Shown: positions 18,321 to 27,731, counted from the first letter of the stretch. The stretch: 64,000 bases of DNA from Neobacillus niacini (GCF_023715415.1 NZ_JAMBOB010000004.1:434001-498000); one strand, 5' to 3'. The notes: generated by a model from the letters alone, not told the origin. Translations and numbers: made by a program.

Positions 18321-19334
18321 TTATTTTCTAAGTTCAACGATTTCTTGATAGATTTCTTCACCAAAGATCTCAGTTCCAAGTTTATCAGTTACTTTTCTTG
18401 ATTTCGCTGCAAAGCTTTCAATGTCAGACTCTACAAACTTCATGCCTTTTTCTAACAATTGTTCTTTATATCCTGCTTCTTGTTCAGAATACATCTTATC
18501 GATACTTTTAGCAGCCTCAACCCAAGTTTCTTCAAGGGCTTTTTGTTGGTCTGCAGTTAAAGATTCATATTTTTCTTTATTCATAATTAGAGTGCGGACC
18601 GGAAAGTTATGGTATGTTTCATTTAAAGTATCTTGTACTTCATAAAAACTATTATTTAGTATAATCTCATATGGATTTTCTTGCCCATCAACAACCCCGG
18701 TTTGAAGTGATGTAAATAGTTCAGTAAATGATAGCGGAGTTGGATTAGCACCTAATTCTTTCCATGCTTCGATTACTGCTGGTGACTCAGGTACACGGAT
18801 TTTTAACCCCTTTAAATCTTCTGGAGTTTTAACCTCTACTCCATTTGTAGTCAGCATTCTTGCAGCGAATGGGACAAAACCAATTACTTTTACTCCTGTT
18901 TCTTCTTCAATTTTTGCTTTAATCTTGTCCCCAGTACTTCCAAAAATTACTGCTTTTAAATGATCAGCATCTTGAAACAAGTATGGAAGATAAAATGCAC
19001 CAGCAACTGCGCTTCCAGGTATAGCACCTTGAAGACCAAAATCAATACTTCCTTGTTTTACTGATTCAAGAATTTGGCTGTCATTACCCAATTGCCCAGC
19101 TGGAAAATGCTCAAGAGAAAGCTTTCCATCCGTTGCGGAATTAATATCTTTTGCAAATTCTTCCATTCCTTTTGTGTAAGGACTGTTAATGTCTACAACA
19201 TCTGCAGACCGCATTTTAACTGTTCCAGAACTTTTTTCTGAACTATTCCCACTGCTTTTATTTGCTTGATTTCCGCATCCTGCAATTAAACCAATAACCA
19301 CAAATAATAAAAGAATATTTCGAATTTTCTTCAA
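18321..19334 (-). CDS. TRAP transporter solute-binding lipoprotein (DctP family)
   Basis: 337 residues from the TTG at 19334, which has AAAGGGG nine bases upstream; a TTG at 19343 lies too close to that site. Lipobox IAGC near residue 19. The DctP fold is clear: FPAGQLGNDSQILESVKQG, then GLKIRVPESPAVIEAWKELGANPTPL, which carries the conserved Arg that binds the ligand carboxylate in this family, then TGVVDGQENP. It captures an organic anion outside the cell for the DctQM permease encoded upstream. Substrate unknown, but a carboxylate-bearing amide or cyclic imide would fit the two hydrolases. Confidence 0.93.
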   Translation of the reverse strand: MKKIRNILLLFVVIGLIAGCGNQANKSSGNSSEKSSGTVKMRSADVVDINSPYTKGMEEFAKDINSATDGKLSLEHFPAGQLGNDSQILESVKQGSIDFGLQGAIPGSAVAGAFYLPYLFQDADHLKAVIFGSTGDKIKAKIEEETGVKVIGFVPFAARMLTTNGVEVKTPEDLKGLKIRVPESPAVIEAWKELGANPTPLSFTELFTSLQTGVVDGQENPYEIILNNSFYEVQDTLNETYHNFPVRTLIMNKEKYESLTADQQKALEETWVEAAKSIDKMYSEQEAGYKEQLLEKGMKFVESDIESFAAKSRKVTDKLGTEIFGEEIYQEIVELRK

Positions 19335-19375
19335 GTAGCTCAACCCCTTTAATTTTTATTAATTGAATAGAATTT

Positions 19376-20662
19376 TTAATTAAATAAACTTGGCAAGAAT
19401 AAGGACACACTTGGAACAAAAGTGACCAGAACTAACACAATGAGAAGAACAAATATAAATGGTATGGCTTCTTTAATAACAGCTGTAATTGGTACTTTAG
19501 CGATGGATGATGTAATAAATAGGTGTAATCCTACTGGCGGTGTTATTAAGCCAATCATTAAGTTAACCACCATCATAATAGAGAAATGAATAGGATCAAT
19601 CCCAAGATTACCCAGTATTGGGAGTAAAATTGGTACAACTAATAGAATAATAGGAATTGTCTCTAACACCATCCCTAAGATAATGAGAATGATGTTGACA
19701 ACAATTAAAATAACGTACTTATTTTCACTAATTGAGAATAGTAAAGTTTCTACTACATCTCCTAGATTATAATAAGTAGCCAGCCAACCAAACAGTACTC
19801 CCGCTGCAGATACTATCATGATCGTTCCAGAAGCTACTGAAGCACCTACTAATGTTTTGTATAAGTTTTTAAGATTAAGAGAGCGATAAATAAACATGGT
19901 TACAAACAGAGCATATAGTACACCTAAAACTGCCGATTCTGTTGGACTCGCGATTCCAAAGATAATACTTCCGATGATAATGATTGGCAATAATAATGCC
20001 AAAAAAGCTTCCTTTGTAGCAACTAACTTTTCCTTAAAAGTAGATTTCTGTTTTAATACCATTTTTACTTTTTTTGCGTGATAATAAATATAAATCATAA
20101 CGGAGATTCCCATTAACAACCCAGGGACAACACCCGCCAAGAAAAGTTGCCCTACCGATAGTCCTGCAATGGACCCAATAATAATCATTGGAATACTAGG
20201 AGGAAAAACGGGTGCGATCGTAGAAGCAGTCGCAATAATTGCTGCAGCACGCTCCCGTTTGTACCCATCTTTTTCCATAGCAGGGATTAAAATACTTCCG
20301 GTCGAAGCACAATCTGCAACAGCAGAGCCAGACATACCTGCCATAATAACGTTTAGTCCCACACCTGTCTGAGCCACACCACCTGGAATATGACCCAAAA
20401 AAGTTTGTGAAAATCTCACCAGCCTATCGGTAATCATTCCCCTATTCATGATTTCACCCGCAAGAATGAATAGAGGGATGGCAGTAAAACTAAAGTTATC
20501 CACTCCGCTAAAAAGGTGTTGGGACAACGTTTCAATTAATAGAGGAAAATCACTATATTGACTTAAAAATACGACAATCGCTGCACTCGTTATCATGACT
20601 AGAGAAATATCCATTCCCAAAAGTAACAATACAAACAGCGCAAGGAAAAGTGCGATTAACAT
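19376..20662 (-). CDS. TRAP transporter large permease (DctM family)
   Basis: 428 residues with about 12 hydrophobic segments. Typical DctM features: AIPLFILAGEIMNRG near residue 60, the GGVAQTGVGLNVIMAGMSGSAVAD segment near 95-120, and GLITPPVGLHLF near 365. It is the Na+-driven transport subunit and pairs with the small subunit whose gene ends 11 bases upstream of its start. The ATG has an AGGAGGGAT site. Confidence 0.95.
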   Translation of the reverse strand: MLIALFLALFVLLLLGMDISLVMITSAAIVVFLSQYSDFPLLIETLSQHLFSGVDNFSFTAIPLFILAGEIMNRGMITDRLVRFSQTFLGHIPGGVAQTGVGLNVIMAGMSGSAVADCASTGSILIPAMEKDGYKRERAAAIIATASTIAPVFPPSIPMIIIGSIAGLSVGQLFLAGVVPGLLMGISVMIYIYYHAKKVKMVLKQKSTFKEKLVATKEAFLALLLPIIIIGSIIFGIASPTESAVLGVLYALFVTMFIYRSLNLKNLYKTLVGASVASGTIMIVSAAGVLFGWLATYYNLGDVVETLLFSISENKYVILIVVNIILIILGMVLETIPIILLVVPILLPILGNLGIDPIHFSIMMVVNLMIGLITPPVGLHLFITSSIAKVPITAVIKEAIPFIFVLLIVLVLVTFVPSVSLFLPSLFN

Positions 20663-20672
20663 GCGATCCCTC

Positions 20673-21131
20673 CTATATTGTTTCCTTCGGTATAAAACTG
20701 CTGATTAAATTTCTAAATAGTTTTATAAAAATTAGAGCAAAACTAATTGGAATGGCTAAGAAAAAGATTCCCTTATTCCATTGAAGAGCGACTGTCGGTG
20801 TACCCCAGACATCCCCTAGGAAGTTGATCCCGCTGTACAACACTAATAAAGAAATTAGCACTGAAAGTATGGAGATGATTAAATCATTCCATTTGCGTAC
20901 AGTTGGAGGGAATAAATCTACTATTATCGTAACCTTTAATTCCTCTCCTTTATAGTACGCTAGCGCTCCTCCTATGAAGGAAAGGCAAATCAATGCCTGC
21001 CTGGACAACTCTTCAGACCAGGGTAGTGACATCGATAATGCTCGGCCAAGCACTTGAACCGTAACAATCAAAGCGAGTATAGTTAGCAGGATTGCTGAGA
21101 TTACCTCAAGCATCTTTTCAATCTTTTGCAC
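20673..21131 (-). CDS. TRAP transporter small permease (DctQ family)
   Basis: 152 residues with four membrane segments, including the conserved PWSEELSRQALICLSFIGGALAYYKGEEL region of DctQ proteins. The GTG start overlaps the creatininase-family gene by 14 bases. It assembles with the DctM subunit encoded next. Confidence 0.92.
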   Translation of the reverse strand: MQKIEKMLEVISAILLTILALIVTVQVLGRALSMSLPWSEELSRQALICLSFIGGALAYYKGEELKVTIIVDLFPPTVRKWNDLIISILSVLISLLVLYSGINFLGDVWGTPTVALQWNKGIFFLAIPISFALIFIKLFRNLISSFIPKETI

Positions 21132-21858
21132 TATAACCCCAACTTTCTACTAAAAATTCTACGATTCGGTTTACCGAACGGTCGACAAGTTGTTTCCCTT
21201 TCTCAGGTGTTCCTGCAGTTGCATCCCCAATGGTTCCGGATTTACTTAAATCACCGTATTTTACATATTGAATAATATCAGGAAAGTTGTTTGAAATAGA
21301 AGGATGTTCATCCACAATCAAATCCATATCAACACATTCTGGATATAGATATTGTAGTACTGACGTTCCTGCTTCACTTGCATGTCCGTGTGGTATTTCG
21401 GTTTCAACGATACCCTTATCAACAGTCTGAACAAATCTCCAGTAGTCAATCTGCGCACATCTTATGGAATCATCACGTTGTAAATCCCTGGAAAGTTGGT
21501 CAATGATAGGAACATTTCCAAGATGATTATTAACAAATAAAAAGTCCTTAAATCCCCATTTTTTTAAGCTTACTAAGATGTCCAAAAGATAATTTTTAAA
21601 GCTTTCTGGACGGATGGTTATCGTTCCAGGGAAATCATCTAACATCGATGAATCTCCTACTTCCATAGATGGACCAACGATTGCACCTAATTTTTCTGCA
21701 ACCATTTCAGAAATTTTCACAGCAACCAAAATATCAGAACCAAGTGGCAAATGCTGACCATATACTTCAAATGCTCCTGTAGGGATAATTACTAAATTAG
21801 TATTTTCTTTCTTTTTCTGGAAGTTTACCCAGCTCATATTTTTCAAAAAAACTGTCAT
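21118..21858 (-). CDS. Creatininase-family amidohydrolase
   Basis: 246 residues. The metal ligands of the family are visible: E31, H36 and D42 in PTGAFEVYGQHLPLGSD, with NNHLGN near residue 140 and an E in HGHASEAGTS near 180. Creatininases open a cyclic amide; other family members act on formamidopyrimidines, N-formyl compounds or peptides (mycofactocin). The protein is cytoplasmic. In this operon it would act on the TRAP substrate together with the nitrilase-type hydrolase. The pairing suggests stepwise hydrolysis of a ring amide or imide (inference). Confidence 0.9.
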   Translation of the reverse strand: MTVFLKNMSWVNFQKKKENTNLVIIPTGAFEVYGQHLPLGSDILVAVKISEMVAEKLGAIVGPSMEVGDSSMLDDFPGTITIRPESFKNYLLDILVSLKKWGFKDFLFVNNHLGNVPIIDQLSRDLQRDDSIRCAQIDYWRFVQTVDKGIVETEIPHGHASEAGTSVLQYLYPECVDMDLIVDEHPSISNNFPDIIQYVKYGDLSKSGTIGDATAGTPEKGKQLVDRSVNRIVEFLVESWGYSAKD

Positions 21859-21873
21859 TTTTTATATCTCCCT

Positions 21874-22527
21874 TTATGAAAAATTTATTTTGCCTTTATT
21901 AATATGTTTTTCTAGGATTTCTGCACTAATAACATTGGAATCCTTGTTAAGGTTATCTACAATCTCTGCATGATCTTTGATTAACCTTTTAATCACTTCT
22001 GATTGGGTTTTCAATAGATACTTGGCACTGCGGATAGTCATTAGTCTTTCTCTAGCATTCTTATAGCTCTTTAAGAACTGCGAATTGCCGTTTACTTCTA
22101 GCAAATATTGATGAAAATCCATGTCTAGTTCATTAAAAACTAAGTAATCCTCTTTTTCTACTGCAAGATATTGGTCCCTAATATTTTCTCTAAGGTATGT
22201 AATATTTTCATCTGTGAATACAGGAACTTGTTTAATGGAATAAGTTTCAATAGCTATTCTCATATCAAATAATTCATTTCTTTCTTCAGCAGTAGGATTC
22301 CAAAAATAGATTCCTTGATTGGAATAAACCTTAAGAAATCCTTCATTCTCTAAGCGATGAATAGCATCCCTTATAGGAGTTCTACTCATACTTAGTAAAT
22401 TTACTAAACTGCTTTCTGAAGTAAACTCTTCCTCACCTGACATAATGATTTCTTTAATTTTCTGATAGGCTATATCCTTTAATTGAGGTTTAGTTTGATA
22501 GTGAATGATGTCCTTCCCCCCTCTCAA
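21874..22527 (-). CDS. GntR-family regulator of the TRAP/hydrolase operon
   Basis: About 210-217 residues. The winged helix (about 15-75) includes SSLVNLLSMSRTPIRDAIHRLENEGFL, and an FCD-like helical ligand domain follows. The start is odd: a TTG at 22527 lies before a strong GAGGGGGGAAGG site, and the only codons well placed after that site are ATC and ATT (near 22506), so a rare start is possible. Three copies of a CTTGTATACAA(G) palindrome lie upstream, the expected kind of operator for a GntR dimer, so it probably represses its own operon until the substrate binds. Confidence 0.88.
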   Translation of the reverse strand: MRGGKDIIHYQTKPQLKDIAYQKIKEIIMSGEEEFTSESSLVNLLSMSRTPIRDAIHRLENEGFLKVYSNQGIYFWNPTAEERNELFDMRIAIETYSIKQVPVFTDENITYLRENIRDQYLAVEKEDYLVFNELDMDFHQYLLEVNGNSQFLKSYKNARERLMTIRSAKYLLKTQSEVIKRLIKDHAEIVDNLNKDSNVISAEILEKHINKGKINFS

Positions 22528-22556
22528 AATAGTTTAATGTTTTCCCTTGAGTACAA

Positions 22557-22690
22557 CTTGTATACAAAATAAGAGTACAACTTGTATACAAGTTAGGGAT
22601 AAATTACCTTTAAAAGTAAAAAATCACACTCTACTAAATTATATCTAACATTAGAAGCCCTTTAACTTTTAAATACGACTTGTATACAAG
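22557..22690 (-). promoter_or_regulatory. Three CTTGTATACAAG operators upstream of gntR
   Basis: CTTGTATACAAA at 22557-22568, and perfect palindromes CTTGTATACAAG at 22581-22592 and 22679-22690. The first two are 24 bases apart, the third about 98 bases further upstream, a spacing that could allow looping. They lie only in the gap before the GntR gene. Binding by this GntR protein is inferred from position and symmetry. Confidence 0.75.
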
Positions 22691-22744
22691 CGGGATACAA
22701 CCTAAATTCATAATAACGTTTACATTTAGAATAGTCAATAAATT

Positions 22745-23686
22745 TTAAAAATTTAAAATTTTAATTACTTTCCTTACAGATTCTACTGATTTATCTAGGG
22801 CTTCTTTTTCTTCAATCGTTATTGGCAGTTCTATAATGCTTTCTATTCCGTTCCCGCCGATTACTGTCGGTACACCTAAATATAAATTGTTGTAGCCATA
22901 TTCTCCTTCTAAATATGCAATGGAGGGGAGAATTCTCTTTTTATCACGAATAATTGCCTCGGCCATTTCTACTAGTGAAGCAGCTGGTGCGTAGTAAGCA
23001 CTTCCATTTCCAAGCAAAGAGACAATTTCCCCGCCGCCTTTTCTTGTCCGCTCCACAATTGCATCCAAACGTTTTTGCGGGATAATTTTTTCCAAGGGAA
23101 TTCCGCCTGCATAGGAATACCTGACAAAAGGTACCATATCATCACCATGTCCGCCTAAAACAAATCCAGAGATATCTTCCACCGAGATACCCAGTTCTTC
23201 GGCTACAAAGGTATTAAACCTGGCTGTATCTAATACACCGGATTGGCCAATAACCCGGTTCTTTGGGAAACCGGTTGTTTGATAGCAAACATATGTCATC
23301 GCATCTACAGGATTACTTAAGATTAAAACATAGCTGTTTGGTGCGTATGTCTTTACTTGTTCAGATACATGGCGCATGATTTTTGCATTGGTTGTGACTA
23401 AATCTTCTCTGCTCATTCCCGGTTTTCTGGCAATACCTGCAGTGATGATGAGCATGTCTGCATCTTGAATATCCTGATAATTAGATGTTCCAGTAATTTT
23501 CACATTATAACGTTGTACCGACCCAGCCTGAAGGATATCAAGTGCTTTCCCTTTTGCTGGGTTCTCTTGGTCCGGGATGTCCACTAATACAACATCGCCC
23601 AATTCCTTCTGCGCAATCATTAAAGCAACAGTGGCACCGGTATAACCTGCACCGACAACGGCGATTTTATTTCTTCGAAACGCCAA
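22745..23686 (-). CDS. mdh: Malate dehydrogenase (LDH-like type) at the end of the eut operon
   Basis: 313 residues, the usual length. The Rossmann motif [10 protein letters not shown] lies at 12-21. The active-site loop [14 protein letters not shown] has the Met-Ser-Arg of malate dehydrogenases rather than the Gln-Arg pattern of lactate dehydrogenases; the catalytic His is in [10 protein letters not shown]. It oxidises or forms L-malate with NAD(H) in the cytoplasm. A TTG start at 23686 has AAAGGGTGAG upstream and it follows the second BMC-H shell gene by 23 bases, so it is part of the eut operon. It has no encapsulation helix at either end, so it is probably outside the shell. Substrate choice in vivo is inferred from motif only. 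Confidence 0.9.
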   Translation of the reverse strand: MAFRRNKIAVVGAGYTGATVALMIAQKELGDVVLVDIPDQENPAKGKALDILQAGSVQRYNVKITGTSNYQDIQDADMLIITAGIARKPGMSREDLVTTNAKIMRHVSEQVKTYAPNSYVLILSNPVDAMTYVCYQTTGFPKNRVIGQSGVLDTARFNTFVAEELGISVEDISGFVLGGHGDDMVPFVRYSYAGGIPLEKIIPQKRLDAIVERTRKGGGEIVSLLGNGSAYYAPAASLVEMAEAIIRDKKRILPSIAYLEGEYGYNNLYLGVPTVIGGNGIESIIELPITIEEKEALDKSVESVRKVIKILNF

Positions 23687-23709
23687 ATAAACTCACCCTT
23701 TCACAATCA

Positions 23710-24054
23710 TTATTCATTGACTTCTTTTATATTTTTCTTTCCTATATTAGATGCCCTTTTCTTCTGTTTTTGCTTATCAGGATTAGTAGTATCCAACATC
23801 TCCCTAACAGATTGGTCCGGACGTGGAATGACATGAGCCCCTAATAGTTCGCCAACACGCTTCGCCGCTTCACGACCGGCATCCACAGCAGCTTGAACGG
23901 CACCAACATCTCCTTGAATAATGACTGTCACAATTCCACCATCAACAAATTCTTGTTTGACTAATGAAACATTCGCAGCTTTAATCATGGCATCTGCTGC
24001 TTCCATAGAACCGACTAATCCTTTTGTTTCAATCATTCCAATTGCTTGTCCCAC
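23710..24054 (-). CDS. BMC-H microcompartment shell hexamer protein, second paralogue
   Basis: 114 residues from the GTG at 24054 (AGAGGTG six bases upstream), giving a start like that of the EutM paralogue. A single PF00936 domain: [24 protein letters not shown], then GDVGAVQAAVDAGREAA, then HVIPRPDQSVREML. The C-terminal ~20 residues (NPDKQKQKKRASNIGKKNIK) form a strongly basic tail absent from the other BMC-H protein here. Shell hexamers tile the facets. The tail could bind nucleic acid, cargo or a neighbouring facet (speculative). The 5' end overlaps eutN by about 26 bases. Confidence 0.93.
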   Translation of the reverse strand: MGQAIGMIETKGLVGSMEAADAMIKAANVSLVKQEFVDGGIVTVIIQGDVGAVQAAVDAGREAAKRVGELLGAHVIPRPDQSVREMLDTTNPDKQKQKKRASNIGKKNIKEVNE

Positions 24055-24331
24055 CAAATTCACCTCTTTCCACTTCGGTTGAATCGATTATCCCTATAAT
24101 GACTGCATCAATGGGAATGGGATTATCCTTATCGATGAAACGTGATGAACCCCCGCTTGTTACAAGGACATGATCACCTTTTCCAGCACCGATACGGTCA
24201 GCAGCAACAAAATGGGTCCTGACTGCCTTCCCATAAGCATCAATAGGTTGAACAATTAGTAATTTCAAACCTTGTAAACCTTCCTCTTTGCGAGTTGCCC
24301 AAACGTTTCCGATAACTCTCCCTAATCTCAT
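24029..24331 (-). CDS. eutN: BMC vertex pentamer protein EutN/CcmL
   Basis: 100 residues, full length. The CcmL/EutN fold is shown by MRLGRVIGNVWATRKEEGLQG at the start, AADRIGAGKGDHVLVTSGGSSR and DAVIIGIID. Such proteins form pentamers that cap the vertices of the shell. It lies between pduL and the second BMC-H gene and overlaps the latter slightly, so shell components are translated together. Confidence 0.95.
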   Translation of the reverse strand: MRLGRVIGNVWATRKEEGLQGLKLLIVQPIDAYGKAVRTHFVAADRIGAGKGDHVLVTSGGSSRFIDKDNPIPIDAVIIGIIDSTEVERGEFGGTSNWND

Positions 24332-24348
24332 CCCACTGTCACCTTCTT

Positions 24349-25209
24349 CTACTTTCTAAATGAAATCGTTTTTCCCAGTTCACGTGCTGTATCTCTTGCA
24401 AGCGGTGTGACAATTGTTCCTTTTTCGATCACAATCTCAGTTTCATTTATTATTCTGATATCATTATTGCTAAGTAACTTTTTTCGATAGTTATGTGGTT
24501 TGCTCTCTGAACGAACAGGCAATGAATCTTGTTCTATTAATCTAGTGCGTTCCTCACCTGGTCGACTTATATAGCCTATTGTGCCTTTTGCAATGAAGCC
24601 TGCATTTGCTTCATCCGTGTCAATATGCATTTCCAAACGGTATCGTTCAGAAACTCTAATTTTTACATTTCGGTAGGCAATTGGTCGTACTCCATCTACT
24701 TCTACCGTTACATACTCGCCGTCTTCTACATTTAAACGCTTTGCGTCTTGGAGATCCATGTGAATATGAGCTTGGGCGATGATTAACCCCTCATCAAGAT
24801 ATAGACTTCCTTTTGGACCTACCAATGTAAAAGGAGCAGAACCGATAATGTTGCCTGAATCACGGAGATGTGGTTTCACTCCGAGCTTCATGGCATCTGT
24901 CCAGCTAACCTCCACCTGCGTAGAAGAGCGTACAGGACCAAGCACACGAACACGTTCAATACTGCCTCTTGGTCCAGCAATCATTACTGTCTCATTTGCT
25001 GCAAATTGGTTTAACTGGGAGAGATCACCTTTTTTGGTTAACTTGTACCCAGCACCAAATAGTTCCTCGACATGTTCTTGCGACAAATGGATGTGACGAG
25101 CAGAAACAGCGATAGGAATTGCATTTGCAGGATGTTGTTTTGCTGCTTCAACATTTCCTAATTGACTGAGTACTTCTCCGACAATCTTTTCAATCAATTG
25201 CTGGTTCAA
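24349..25209 (-). CDS. pduL: Phosphate acyltransferase PduL with N- and C-terminal extensions
   Basis: 286 residues, longer than the usual ~210. Two PduL domains with the zinc-binding SARHIHLS and QAHIHMD motifs convert acetyl-CoA and phosphate to acetyl phosphate and CoA. The N terminus MNQQLIEKIVGEVLSQL is an amphipathic helix of the encapsulation-peptide type and nearly matches the EutC N terminus. The C-terminal ~60 residues (NDIRIINETEIVIEKGTIVTPLARDTAREL, in part) resemble the start of EutQ/EutT proteins. The start is a TTG with AAGGTGGA upstream. It regenerates CoA for EutE inside the shell. Confidence 0.93.
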   Translation of the reverse strand: MNQQLIEKIVGEVLSQLGNVEAAKQHPANAIPIAVSARHIHLSQEHVEELFGAGYKLTKKGDLSQLNQFAANETVMIAGPRGSIERVRVLGPVRSSTQVEVSWTDAMKLGVKPHLRDSGNIIGSAPFTLVGPKGSLYLDEGLIIAQAHIHMDLQDAKRLNVEDGEYVTVEVDGVRPIAYRNVKIRVSERYRLEMHIDTDEANAGFIAKGTIGYISRPGEERTRLIEQDSLPVRSESKPHNYRKKLLSNNDIRIINETEIVIEKGTIVTPLARDTARELGKTISFRK

Positions 25210-25234
25210 GTCGTTTCCACCTTTCGATTAAAAT

Positions 25235-25522
25235 TTAACTTTCTAATTTTGGTAAAATCATTTCCAATTCATTATGTGGTCGTGGAATGACGTGAACCGA
25301 TAACAATTCCCCAACACGTTGTGCTGCCGCTGAACCAGCATCTGTTGCAGCTTTAACAGCACCTACATCACCACGTACTAAAACCGTTACAATTCCGCCG
25401 CCAACGTGGACTTTACCAATCAAATTTACATTTGCTGCCTTGACCATTGCATCTGCAGCTTCAATTGATCCGACTAATCCTTTAGTTTCTACCATTCCTA
25501 ATGCTGTTCCTTCTCTATTCAT
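25235..25522 (-). CDS. eutM: BMC-H shell hexamer protein EutM
   Basis: 95 residues, full length for EutM. The single BMC domain runs [26 protein letters not shown], then [24 protein letters not shown], then [14 protein letters not shown]. It should be the major facet protein. ATG with GGAGGAAA; 15 bases after eutE. The paralogue at 23710 is about three-quarters identical by eye over the BMC domain. Confidence 0.95.
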   Translation of the reverse strand: MNREGTALGMVETKGLVGSIEAADAMVKAANVNLIGKVHVGGGIVTVLVRGDVGAVKAATDAGSAAAQRVGELLSVHVIPRPHNELEMILPKLES

Positions 25523-25537
25523 CTCTGTTTCCTCCTA

Positions 25538-27049
25538 CTAATTATTTTGTAATTGTTTTAAGATTTCACTAACCAAGTCTTTGACCATATCAGGATCAAC
25601 ACTTTGAGTAGTATCCATTGAATTTAATACCTGTGAAACGACTTGATTTGTAACACCTTCAGTTAAATCATTTGTTTGTTTTGGAAGTTCTACTTCTTTA
25701 ATGCCATAAGCCATACGTTTAATATTTAATAAATGTTTGGCTGTTACATTATCTGAAGTTATGTTCCCACCAAATGTCCCGCAGCCTAATGTCATGGATG
25801 GCAATAATCCGGTTGTGCCGCCAACCGCTCCCACCGATGACATTGTATTTACTAGAATACGAGAGACCGGCATGTCAATCGCAAATTCGCGGGCTATCAT
25901 ATCTGTTTCCGTATGAATGGAAAGCGAATGTCCTCTTCCACCCAAATTTAACAGCGATAAACATAGTTCCTTTGCATGGTTCACATCCGCTGCAACATAC
26001 ATGGCGAAAATAGGCGATAGTTTTTCAAGTGAGAAAGGAATGTCTTTACCTAAATTTTTTTCCATTCCCACGATGACACGGGTTCCTTCCGGCAAGGTAA
26101 TTCCCGCAAATTTTGCGATTACCTGCGGACTCTTTCCAACGATGTTAGGATTTACTTTCCCTGGAATCGGAGAAATCACTTTTTCCATTAGACGTTTTTC
26201 TTCATCTGACAAAACATAGGCTCCATTTTTCTTTAATGCGCGGTTAACTAGCTCCAAAATACTCCTATCCACGACGATGGCTTGTTCTGTTGCACAAATC
26301 GTTCCGTGATCAAAGGATTTACTATTAATGATGTTTTCCACGGCTTTTTCGATCTTTGCAGACCGTTCGATGTAAACTGGAACGTTTCCTGGTCCAACTC
26401 CATAAGCAGGTTTTCCCGAACTATAAGCCGCTTTAACTAATCCTCCTCCGCCAGTTGCCAAGATTAAATTCACATCAGGGTGTTTCATCAATTCTTGTGT
26501 TGCTTCCAAGGAGGACATCGTTAAGCATTGAATCAGTCCCTTGGGTGCTCCTGCAGCCACAGCAGCTGTATCACAGACCTTTAACGCTTCATGTGTACAT
26601 TGCACGGCATACGGATGAGGGCTGACGACAATTGAATTTCTTGTTTTTAAAGCAATCAGTGTTTTAAAAAAGGCAGTTGATGTTGGGTTTGTCGTTGGAA
26701 CAATTGCAGCGACAACGCCGAATGGGGCCGCGATTTCGATAACTTTCTTTTCTTTGTCTTCCCCAACCACACCCACTGTCTTTAAATCTTTAATACTTTC
26801 GTAAACGTCTCTTGAGCCAACCTCGTTTTTTATTTTTTTATGAGCCGCCACACCCATTCCCGTTTCCTCTACTGCCATTTTGCCAAGTCGTTCGGACTGT
26901 TTAAATGCTGCATCAGCAACTGCCTTAACAATTCGGTCCACTTGTTCTTGTGTAAAACTCATATAAGCCAATTGCGCTTCTTTTGCTGCTTTTACAGCTG
27001 TGCGCATTTCCTGAAGAGCGAGTAAATCAGTATCTATAACTGTTACCAT
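25538..27049 (-). CDS. eutE: CoA-acylating acetaldehyde dehydrogenase EutE
   Basis: 503 residues from the ATG at 27049, which has AAGGAGGG upstream. Aldehyde dehydrogenase fold with catalytic Cys in [14 protein letters not shown] and the cofactor segment [16 protein letters not shown]. It oxidises acetaldehyde to acetyl-CoA with NAD+ and CoA. The N terminus begins directly with the catalytic domain, and a ~40-residue linker plus amphipathic helix ([14 protein letters not shown]) lies at the C terminus. That resembles an encapsulation peptide, which in the Salmonella proteins is at the N terminus. Confidence 0.95.
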   Translation of the reverse strand: MVTVIDTDLLALQEMRTAVKAAKEAQLAYMSFTQEQVDRIVKAVADAAFKQSERLGKMAVEETGMGVAAHKKIKNEVGSRDVYESIKDLKTVGVVGEDKEKKVIEIAAPFGVVAAIVPTTNPTSTAFFKTLIALKTRNSIVVSPHPYAVQCTHEALKVCDTAAVAAGAPKGLIQCLTMSSLEATQELMKHPDVNLILATGGGGLVKAAYSSGKPAYGVGPGNVPVYIERSAKIEKAVENIINSKSFDHGTICATEQAIVVDRSILELVNRALKKNGAYVLSDEEKRLMEKVISPIPGKVNPNIVGKSPQVIAKFAGITLPEGTRVIVGMEKNLGKDIPFSLEKLSPIFAMYVAADVNHAKELCLSLLNLGGRGHSLSIHTETDMIAREFAIDMPVSRILVNTMSSVGAVGGTTGLLPSMTLGCGTFGGNITSDNVTAKHLLNIKRMAYGIKEVELPKQTNDLTEGVTNQVVSQVLNSMDTTQSVDPDMVKDLVSEILKQLQNN

Positions 27050-27065
27050 CACACTCCCTCCTTTC

Positions 27066-27713
27066 TTAGTAATCTAACGGCCGTTTCGCCATATTCAAGA
27101 TAGCATCACGAAAAGCATTCGCAGCTGCCTGGCAGGATGATTGACTGCCTGTGAGTAAACCACCGCCAAAGTTGGTTTCAGACGGAGGTGTAAAAAGCTC
27201 ACATACTCTTACGTCAGCTGACTTTAATGCAGCATCTAGTCCAATCATTGCTTCAAGAGGGGGAGCTATTAGATAGGCTAACGGCTGCCCTACGGAAATA
27301 CCGGCAACCTTGGCCAAATAACTTCCGCAGCTTGAAATGGTATTCGCATATAACGCATGATTCACGTTATCATTTATGGCTTCAAAGTACGCTCTGTTCT
27401 CGATGGTAAGGCGAATCGAATCGAATCCACTTTTCACTTCCTCAGGGGAAGGACCAGCAATGATGCCGATAAATTCTCCTGAAAGTGGACCAGATGCGTG
27501 AGCAGCCCCTGCGTAAAAACTCTTCGCATATACCACTTCCACATCAGAAGTTTTGGTAGATTCATCCGCTGCCGTATATCCAACATCATCAATAGTCGTT
27601 GTGAACAAACCTAAGCTTCGCTGATAGGTCTGCAAATTCAATTTCTCAGCTAACCCAGGATCTACATTTGGAATGACTTGCATAGATAAAATTTCAGCAT
27701 GGATTTTTTTCAT
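27066..27713 (-). CDS. eutL: BMC-T trimeric shell protein EutL
   Basis: 215 residues, full length. Tandem BMC domains of the EutL type with the characteristic LGLFTTTIDDVGYTAADESTK and YAKSFYAGAAHASGP segments and the ending LFTPPSETNFGGGLL. EutL trimers form gated pores in the shell. It follows eutC and precedes eutE in the same operon. The best ribosome site (AGGAGG) is 14 bases from the ATG, a little long. Confidence 0.95.
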   Translation of the reverse strand: MKKIHAEILSMQVIPNVDPGLAEKLNLQTYQRSLGLFTTTIDDVGYTAADESTKTSDVEVVYAKSFYAGAAHASGPLSGEFIGIIAGPSPEEVKSGFDSIRLTIENRAYFEAINDNVNHALYANTISSCGSYLAKVAGISVGQPLAYLIAPPLEAMIGLDAALKSADVRVCELFTPPSETNFGGGLLTGSQSSCQAAANAFRDAILNMAKRPLDY

Positions 27714-27731
27714 AAAGACTCTTCAGTCCTC

